A DNA stretch of 64,000 nucleotides from Sorghum bicolor (lineage: Eukaryota; Streptophyta; Magnoliopsida; Poales; Poaceae), in NCBI RefSeq assembly GCF_000003195.3, contig NC_012873.2, positions 24,773,317 to 24,837,316 on the forward strand, read 5' to 3'. Within the stretch, counting starts at the first letter, position 1, and each line of letters begins with the position of its first letter. The notes below the pieces were generated by a model. The model was not told the DNA's origin. It worked only from the letters and a program-made list of their open reading frames with translations, and made no database searches. The translations under genes and the position numbers were made by a program. Below are positions 57,003 to 64,000 of the stretch, in pieces.

Positions 57003-58317
57003 TGTTGACAGTCCTTAAGTACCAAATTTAATTATCAAATAAACAAAGAAAAGGATCCAAATGCAACCAACACCCAAACTTAGGGTTTTATCTGACAGAA
57101 TTCCACAAGTTTTGGTGTTTGTCTATTTCTGCAGGGGATTATCAGGAAATATGGAGGAAAGGACCACATGTCGGGTTTACATAGAGATATTAATGTGCCG
57201 CGCAATTTTCTATCATCTAGAAGACTCCAGAAGCCACAGGAACGAACAAGAAGCCGAGCGGGCCCGGGGGCAGGGCGCCCACCCTCCCCCCTAGGGCGCC
57301 CGCCCAGTCATCTGGACCAATCAGGCTCCACCTCGCGGATCATGCTCCACCGACCTAATTGATTAAAGAAAACCGTGCGATTAAAGTCGGTTTCATCCGA
57401 TGGCTCACATTCATTTGGAGGGGCTATATAAACAGGACACCTGGCCCTTGGAGGAGGCTCCCCCTTGATCCCTATTCATTATTCATAGACAGAGCAAAAG
57501 CTAGGGTTTGGAGATGAGAGCTCTCCTCTCATCTCTAAACTAGAGTAGATCAAGATAGTAGCGAGATGGAGAGCGACGGATGATTGGAGGAGAGGCTGGC
57601 CTGTCGGTTCTTCCTCTGGTTGTACTTTGCCATGAGCAAGCTCTAATCAAGCTTGCTCATGGGATGACTCTGGTAATCTACTTCTATTTCATTATGCAAT
57701 TACTATCCATGTATGTTATGGTTCACAACTCTTTTGAGTACTTTAATCTATAGGAAGCTATAGTTGAGAGTTGTAGTATAGGTGTAGCATGGTCCTTAGA
57801 CCTAGATTACTTGTGGATATCCCCTGTCTTGTTGGATCGTGTGGTAGGCCGCATGGGTGACAGCTACGTTGGTTCTCTGTAGTCCACCTCCCGTTAGCAG
57901 GACTGGTAGGGTTTATCGGCCTATGGATAAGCATCCTTTGTGGTGTAATCTTATCACGTGGTTCGTCCCAGACATAGACATACCCCTTTGAAGTAGAGAA
58001 ACCATAGTTATCCTCTCTATTCTCCTACCATCGCCCATATACTAGATTGCTCTACTCTCTATTCTCATATTATAACCCATTGTTATCTTACCTTTAATAT
58101 TGCTCTTATTCAATTCTACCATCGTTCCTATTTACACCTACCTATCTATCTAGGTTAAGTTAGAGCGAAGATCAGTTCTCCCGTTTCCCTGTGGATACGA
58201 TAAAACCTTTAAACGGGCTTGCGGATTTATCTGTGTGCGTATAATTACCATAGTACACTCTAGTGCCATGCTGGGGATGACAACCTAGTATTCAAGTGGT
58301 GTTAGCAAGTGTCAACA
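57003..58317 (+). repeat. 3' LTR of element H, 1315 bp
   Basis: Starts TGTTGACAGTCCTTAAGTACC and ends AGCAAGTGTCAACA. TATA box GGGCTATATAAACAGG (57421-57436). Paired palindromes lie at 57272-57285 and 57294-57305. It is close to the 5' LTR with some substitutions and a deletion near 58213 that removes the AAAAGCTAC segment. Confidence 0.9.
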
Positions 58318-58322
58318 ATCAC

Positions 58323-59782
58323 TTTCTTCTTCTACAAAGAATTTGGAGTCTTCCTCATAGTTAGGCTGAGCCATCTCATTTAGAGTAGCCATCCTTGCCT
58401 TATCTAGAGGGTCTAGGTCTTGTGGTTTTTTAGCAATGGAATTGATTGCATGAACGAAGGGTACAGAGTACTCCTCCCTACCAATTCGAATATCAAGGCT
58501 CTCTTTGGTAGATCCCTGTGACAGCAAGGTAGACCAAGGTTGTCCCAAGAATACGTTGAAATAGGTAACATTGAAGACATAAAAGTCTAAAAGATCTTCT
58601 ACCCCTTCAAGGGATACGAAAATGAGTTTCACAATCCCCTTACTTTCTAAGGTGTTACCATATAGGTCTCTAAGACATTGATTAATTTGGAATCAATGGG
58701 CGTCGGTGAAATTTCTAGCTAAATAAGAGCTAGAAATCATATTCAACCCAACAACCGTACTGGGCTAAAATATGCCTTCCTCCAATTTGAAATTTCCATG
58801 TAGTGACATGGTAGTCAGTGTGGAGTATGTCATCGGTTGCCTCAGCTTCTGCAGTCCATTCATGGCTTAGTAAAGCTGAGAGTTCTTGCAAACTGTTTTG
58901 GCAAGAACTCTCATCGGAAGGATCTAGAGATTGATCGATAGATTGAATTGCATGGATAGGGTAATGCCTAGCATTCCCATAATCCTCAAACAAATCAAGT
59001 TTAATATCAAAAAGGTTGGATGGACTTTCTCCCTCCTATCGGAAGTGTGGAGTGGGTTCGGGTTGACTAACCAAGGGTTCATCGTCAACAGGGATGGACA
59101 GTTTTTCTCCTAGGAACTTCTCTTTTTCGGGGAATTCATCAGGAACACTAGTGTAGGGGGTATTCTCAAGGATCTTGGTGAGATCCTCCCATCCAACATG
59201 CGCTGAAAGATGAAGAAATGCCCCGCTTGACGCATTGTCAAGATAAGGGGCGGTCTCCTTATCTAATCCAATATACAAATGTTGTAATAACATTTGATCT
59301 GGAATGGCTAAGTCGGGTCCCAAATTGGCCAAATTGATAAGTCTAGCCCAAGCTGCTCCGAGGGTCTCTTCCTCCCTTTGTCCAAAGGTAAGAACCTTGT
59401 CTCATAACTGAACTACTCTAACTACAAGGAAGAACGCTAAGGTGAACTTAGTTCGTAATGCTTCCCATTCTCCATCTACACTATCTACGGTTCGAGCATG
59501 CCACAGTTTGGCTGCTCCCGTCAAAATGAACGAAAACAACTTCCATGTAAGGGTTTCATGTGACATGCCTGAGATATTCTAGCATGAACACACATGCTCA
59601 AAATCTCATAAATGTGAATATGGGTTTTCTTTCGCATTTCCTGGGAAGGTACACTCCCGAGCTTTATTGATAATGCTCCCGCGTAACTCATAACTATCAA
59701 CCAATATAGGTTGGGATGATAGAGGTGGTTCTAATTGTGAACTCTTAGGAGCTGCAAAGTGGAACATAGATAAATTCTCCAT
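58323..59782 (-). pseudogene. Element K gag with degenerate protease-like region
   Basis: Starts MENLSMFHFAAPKSSQLEPP at 59782, about 50 bases after the primer site. The gag domain reads GSIINKARECTFPGNAKENP, MSHETLTWKLFSFILTGAAK and FGQREEETLGAAWARLINLA, with stops and a shift, then an open stretch (59332-59036) with LLQHLYIGLDKETAPYLDNA. Further left is a retropepsin-like piece: GLNMISSSYLARNF where a catalytic Asp is expected but absent, then VEDLLDFYVFNVTYFNVFLG QPW. It ends KFFVEEESD at the H insertion and continues in frame at 35800. K therefore encodes gag, an inactive protease fold and an acidic extension, with no RT or integrase. Confidence 0.72.
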
Positions 59783-59832
59783 ACGGAGAGGAATAGAAAT
59801 CCTGATTCTAGTCTTTAGATATCAGCTATCGT

Positions 59833-59850
59833 TCCCCGGCAACAGCGCTA
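59833..59850 (-). other. Primer-binding site of element K (tRNA-Asp type)
   Basis: Minus-strand TAGCGCTGTTGCCGGGGA matches the complement of the tRNA-Asp 3' end at 16 of 18 positions; it lies eight bases from the LTR edge. Confidence 0.75.
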
Positions 59851-59858
59851 GAAAAGCT

Positions 59859-60091
59859 TGTTTACACCTTGGGTGGCACACAGAATTAACCGCAAGCGCA
59901 CGGCTGTCAGTTGTAGCTTTTCACCAAAGGAGTATTCCAAGGGTTATCGAATCCACAAGGAACGTGAAGTTATCTAAAGGCTAGAGGGAAGGATGACTAT
60001 GGGGATAGAGGTATAGAGGCTAACTACTATGGTTGGTCCACTACCGTTACTTTACTAAGGAAATATATATTCCTGACTTATGCACTATGAG
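59859..60091 (-). repeat. Truncated 5' LTR of element K
   Basis: Minus-strand 3' end of an LTR (ends AAGGTGTAAACA at 59859). It contains the CCGTGCGCTTGCGG and TCGATAACC-type motifs shared with D and F LTR ends. It is cut at about 60091, where unrelated LTR-like sequence begins, so only about 230 bases remain. Confidence 0.65.
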
Positions 60092-60738
60092 TGTAACAAC
60101 TTAAAATTTGCAAGTTTCCAAAATAGGATAAATTGATTTAATTTGTTATTTTTTTGTGCTCATAAAACATAGGAAAAATTTATTATAGGATTTAGCAACA
60201 TGACTGTGCATTCATGATGGTGCATATGTTTTGTTGTATTGTGTGGATTTGATCAAAATTTAAGATAATTCAAACTGGTTTCAAAATGTTTTCAAATTGG
60301 TTTTTAAATAGGCTTTGAAATAAAAGAATAAAAAAAGAGAAGAACTCTCCCTCTCTATTTTTTGCCCGATGGCTCAAGTCTCTCCCCTGGCCTGGCCTAT
60401 TTCTGTAGCTCGCGAGTGCAGCAGCAGCCTGGCCCGCACATGCGTAGGTCACCACAACCCACTCTTTCCTCCCACCGTTATGCTCTTGGGCCGGCACATC
60501 TCGACAGTTAAGCCCGTGTGTGCGTCCTCTCTCTCTTTCCTGTGCATCTGACTACCTGGCCCTACATTCTCTCTCGCTGATGCTTCGGGTCCACATGTCA
60601 GACTCGTCCTCTACCTCGTGACGGAGCCAGACTCCACTATGAGTTTGAACCCGCCGCGTGGATTTCTCGCGCTCGGTGTGTTCCGCACGGCTGTGAGCCC
60701 TCTAAGTAGAAGCCACGACTTCGCCCAACACCATCTTT
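60092..60738. repeat. M: LTR-like fragment beginning TGTAACAAC
   Basis: AT-rich first half and GC-rich second half, in the style of Tekay/Del LTRs. It begins TGTAACAACTTAAAATTTGC. No matching end or second copy is seen and the right side stops where L begins. Lineage is a guess; no gene is recognised. Confidence 0.35.
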
Positions 60739-62833
60739 AGCTTACCTCTTGCTCATCCCTGAGCAATGATAATCTCAGCGATGGATCAGAAGTTATTGTA
60801 ATGCCTTTCACCATGGGACTTGTAACCGTCACTTTTGTCTTGAGTAGTTAAAAGATAGAACGGTCTAATCAAGTGTCATGTCTCTTATTCTTGATCAGCT
60901 ATAGCTCTGGAGTTTTTGCAGATTTTCAAATAAAACTCAGAGATTCCTTGTATGACTCTCTTAGATCTCTCTTTTGTGGTATTTCTCGATCCCTACCAAG
61001 GCAGTGATGGTATATGCCTTCTCTCAAGATATGTAGTACTTGTGGTATAAGGCATTATGTTATTGCCTTCTCTCTCACCCTACTCTAATAAGGTTTTTGA
61101 TATCTGGGGCTCATAGGTGGGAGACAGATAATACATACTTACAAGACATTTATTGTATAGTCAAACGATGGATCCAAAGAAACAAGCCAATAAGTCAAAT
61201 CAAGATGTGCATGTGTGGCGAATGAATGGAGTATGGTGATGATGGTGATAACAATGGTGAAAGTCTAATTCTACTTTTGCTCTTCGAGGGGATACATACC
61301 TTTCTTGCTCTTTGAAACTTTTTTAGGAGAATGAGATGCTCTATCTTTTCTTTTTCTTTCCTCTCAGGTGGGTATCTTGTACCCCTAATTCTACTGTCGG
61401 ACACTTGTCCATTTTTACCTCTCGTCTCACTTTTTCTTTCATTTCTTTCGAGTTTCTGGGCACTTGTCCCTTTTTATTTCCTCGTATCTTGTCTCTTTTT
61501 TTAGAGCACTCATCTCTTGAAATAATATAGCAAGTGGTAGTAACAAGATAACTTGAGCATTTATTTCTCAGGGGACAAATAGAAATATTTTTGGCTATTC
61601 TCTCTCGGATTAGGAGTAGAATATTTTTGGGTGGGTCTAGAGATGGAAATGGGTGGATATATGTGGATGCGTACTTCCGGAGTAGAAGCAGCATGTGTGT
61701 GAACATGCAAGTGAATCTTGATTTTAACCACATGACAAGCTCCTAAGGGTCTACACAGCTTGACCACACTTAATGCTCATAAGCAGTAAAAAGTAAATGT
61801 GTGGCTCAAAGTCTAGCAAGCATGTATATATGGCTGTGGTAGGAATTTAAAACTCTCATCATACATGAACTCATCATGTGCTATTTTAAAGATTTTCAAA
61901 AGATAAAATTCTCCAGAATTCTAGCATTTCTAGGAATAGATAAACAACAGCTCAACCTTCCCCATATCATATCCGTTAACAACTTAGACTTCGGATCAAG
62001 TTTTCTTCCCACAAGTTCAGGTTTATAGCAAGCTTTAAATTATAACAGTTATGTCTAAACTTGAGAGAGAACTTCAAATTTTGAAAATTAGGCAGAGCAA
62101 CTATTCATCATATCCATGCTGGAGTTTTATTATTAAGATTCAGTTTAGCATAGCCACTTTATTTATTTATTAAGCATACTAAGCAAAAGACATATTTATA
62201 TATATATAACCACAAAATCTTTATTTGGTTTTTCATAGTTATGTATATTTATATTTTAATATAGTATAAGTATAAAGATAGATAGAAATACTTAGCGGGG
62301 TAAATGGGGGTGCTTTCCCCCAAGCTGAATTTTGACGTAATTTCTTTTGATGTAGCTAGCAGGTGGCAGAGGTGTATTTGAAAGTCGGCAGTATCCTGAC
62401 AGCGATTAGAATGTCCTCTGTCTGCTAGTCTTCTTGATTCTTAAATTCTGTAGAGCTCAAATAGACAACAAAGCTTTGTGGAACTGATTAAGTGTTAGCA
62501 AAAATATCTAGCCTTTATCATGTTGACCTTCCTCAAAAAATGTTACTCCCTATTTTTATATTTTCATTTTATAGAGCAGAAAAAATATTTATTTTATTTT
62601 TATGCCACCACAGTGAATGTACTTATGAGTTTTATGCCACTCGTATACTCACATGGGGCTTACTATTTTTTAACATTTTTATTTTCTTTTTAGGATAGTA
62701 TGAACATGATTAACTCAACTGTTTAAAATAATTGAAAGGGAAATGATAACTACCAAGTTTACCTCTTGGCAAGGCGTTCGGTGTATTTAAGTCCTCCGAA
62801 CGGGACTCTCTGTTTTCTTAGTCGTCCTAGGAT
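60739..62833 (-). other. 3' non-coding region of element L
   Basis: Collinear with D 16141 onward and F 27190 onward, but the polypurine tract and 3' LTR are missing: it starts abruptly at AGCTTACCTCTTGCTC. Also, about 60 bases after GTTATTGTAATG (60800), present in D, are absent. It holds the purine-rich block with palindromes (61395-61480), internal polypurine/hairpin (62305-62326) and TGGCATAAAA block (62601-62663). Lysine-rich frames (61341-61733) are compositional. Confidence 0.65.
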
Positions 62834-63230
62834 TCGTTGGGTGGCGTAGTCGGTGCCTCCGGCAGTGCCTCTTCTTCATGTATAGTTATCTTCTCTTTCC
62901 ACACCTAACTCGGTGCTACGGTCTCCTCTGGATAATTCTGTTTAAACTGTATGTCTTGAGACCTTATCACTTCTCCTTCGTAGTCTGCCCATCCATCCTT
63001 GATGATTTGCCTCTTCTGGTTGCGGTTGCATCGTCTTCTCCTTGTCCTGACCTGTTTAGAGTCTTCAACGATATAGTTAGGGTGAGTAAAATAGCGGCGT
63101 ACCTTCTCTGAGGGAAAGTGCATATTGACTTCTCCAGTTCCAATGTAGATGATTGCTTTAACAGTGCTGAGGAACGGTCTTCCAAGAATGATGGGTGGAT
63201 CGTATTCGTCTTCTCCCATGTCAATAACCT
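62834..63230 (-). pseudogene. Element L: C-terminal half of PR2 and basic/acidic tail
   Basis: Matches the F tail: MGEDEYDPPIILGRPFLSTV, GTGEVNMHFPSEKVRRYF, the basic run RTRRRRCNRNQKRQIIKDGW, then EVIRSQDIQFKQNYPEETVA. A TAG at about 62905 interrupts the acidic end. It is out of frame with the upstream PR1-PR2 ORF by one base. The flap/LGRPFL region is better preserved than in F, and the about 65 bases deleted in F are present here (63231-63300). Confidence 0.8.
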
Positions 63231-63289
63231 AAAAGTCTGTGTAGACAAAATAATCGTCTATTTTGACAGGGACATCAGTTACTATACCT

Positions 63290-63988
63290 TTAATTTCTCA
63301 AAATGTCTGATCTGCCATCTAGAGCTGAATTGTATGTTGGTTTTAAGGGCATGATTCCGAACAAGAGCCGATAGGTAACTGCGGCCATTATGTTGACGCC
63401 CGATCTGGTGTCGCAAAATGTTTTGTAGAAGTTGTATCCATTTATGGAGCAATAGATGCTTGGCATTCCTGGGTCATCCTTCTTGGTTAGAAACAGTGAC
63501 TTAAGTCGATGATCTTGACCTCCTTGAACTGCAGTGACCATCTTAGCTGACTTGGTCCACACTTGCTTGTTCCTATTCCTCCTGTTGGTCCTCTTCCTTG
63601 GTTCACGTTGAGATTGCTCTGGGATTTGTGTAGTCTTGTTCTTGAAGGAAAACGTCTCCTTTCTCCCTTTGATATAGAAACTGATCTTGGCAGCACTAGC
63701 ATAGATGACAGCTCCCGAGGTTTTTAAGAATGGCGTCCCTAAGATGATGGGTGCCCTCTCATCATTACCGGTCTCTATCACCACGAAGTCTGCTGGGGCG
63801 TACAAGGTACCAACTTGGACACAAAGGTTCTTCAATATTCCCTTTGGGAAATTTAACGCCTGATCTGCAAACTGCAAACACATGGTTGTTTCTAATAAAT
63901 GATATGTAAAGAATTTTTCATAGAGTACCCTGGGCATAATGTTGACGCTGGAGCCAAAGTCGTAGAGTGCTTCTGGGAAGTCCACCAT
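63290..63988 (-). CDS. Element L: tandem protease-like domains PR1 and PR2 in one frame
   Basis: 232 codons of open frame, continuing past the window edge. PR1: PEALYDFGSSVNIMPRVLYE (catalytic Asp-Phe-Gly), GTLYAPADFVVIETGNDERA, PIILGTPFLKTSGAVIYA (usual Arg of LGRPFL is Thr) and AKISFYIKGRKETF. A basic linker (EPRKRTNRRNRNKQ) leads to PR2: PSIYCSINGYNFYKTF, CDTRSGVNIMAAVTYRLLFG (Gly of the active site is Arg, as in F). The frame then shifts near 63300. This shows that the two domains of F and L belong to one polyprotein. No RT follows. Upstream gag, if any, is outside the window. Confidence 0.82.
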   Translation of the reverse strand: MVDFPEALYDFGSSVNIMPRVLYEKFFTYHLLETTMCLQFADQALNFPKGILKNLCVQVGTLYAPADFVVIETGNDERAPIILGTPFLKTSGAVIYASAAKISFYIKGRKETFSFKNKTTQIPEQSQREPRKRTNRRNRNKQVWTKSAKMVTAVQGGQDHRLKSLFLTKKDDPGMPSIYCSINGYNFYKTFCDTRSGVNIMAAVTYRLLFGIMPLKPTYNSALDGRSDILRN

Positions 63989-64000
63989 GCTGATGGAGAT

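Larger units (their letters stand above)
35801..58317 (+). mobile_element. Element H: second gag-only element of the D family
   Basis: Inserted in K with target ACCAC (35796-35800) and ATCAC (58318-58322), four of five identical. LTRs are 35801-37140 and 57003-58317, a perfect tRNA-Asp primer site is at 37148-37165, a gag pseudogene at 37267-38830 and a polypurine tract at 56989-57002. It contains element I (38860-53352). Without I it is about 8.0 kb. As in D, no protease, RT or integrase is found. Confidence 0.9.

Noticed and set aside
1..64000. CRISPR array, bacterial operon or phage content
   Set aside because: No spaced short direct repeats and no prokaryotic gene organisation; all recognised coding regions are plant LTR retrotransposon domains.

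Overview
This is a plant nuclear window with no host gene that I can support. Essentially all 64 kb is nested LTR retrotransposons. The host is almost certainly a grass, probably panicoid: the LTRs are of types common there (Tekay/Del chromovirus with LTRs near 3.9 kb, Athila-related elements primed by tRNA-Asp, an Opie/SIRE-like Copia), and one Copia LTR is packed with CACCGGACGC/GCGTCCGGTG motifs. The species call is inference.

Layout. 1-2202: 5' end of a minus-strand Tat-type Gypsy (gag, 5' LTR), inserted in the gag of Athila element A (minus; gag 2203-3124, 5' LTR 3280-4913). 4997-10968: Athila element B (plus), with protease, env-position ORF, spacer and 3' LTR but no RT or integrase. 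B sits in Copia element C1 (plus), exactly at the protease active-site serine codon. C1 runs 10969-13135 and resumes at 22683-23678. Between lies element D (minus, 13136-22682, TSD TTTGC), a gag-only Athila relative whose 3' LTR carries solo LTR E (13533-15181, TSD GAGTA). 23679-25549 is the 3' LTR of a minus Copia, G, whose 3' spacer (25550-25907 plus 33658-34435) is a large inverted repeat split by element F (minus, 25908-33657, TSD ATTAC). F is an Athila relative that encodes two tandem protease-like domains and no gag core, RT or integrase. K (minus; 34436-35795 plus 58323-60091) is a gag plus degenerate-protease element interrupted by H (plus, 35801-58317, TSD ACCAC/ATCAC), a second gag-only copy of the D family. 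H is interrupted by I (minus, 38860-53352, TSD GCGTC), a complete-length but decayed Tekay/Del chromovirus. M (60092-60738) is an LTR-like fragment, and L (60739-64000, minus) is a second tandem-protease element running off the window.

How the parts relate. D and H (about 7.9-8.0 kb without nested insertions) carry gag but no protease. F (7.75 kb) carries the protease tandem but only the last 60 or so residues of gag. L also carries the tandem. B has protease plus the env-position ORF. None of the Athila-related elements here has RT or integrase in the window, so they look like non-autonomous derivatives that would need factors from elsewhere. They share non-coding landmarks: a perfect stem-loop, internal copies of the polypurine tract, a TGGCATAAAA block, and paired GGGCGCCC palindromes in U3.

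The most striking observation is in element I. Upstream of gag is an extra ORF whose first 22 codons strongly resemble the histone H3 N-terminal tail, with the K9 position kept, followed by a coiled coil and an acidic tail. The same element ends its pol gene in a chromodomain-like segment. Most coding regions carry stops or frameshifts; the only long gag frame without an internal stop is D gag (461 codons), apart from a one-base deletion near its end.
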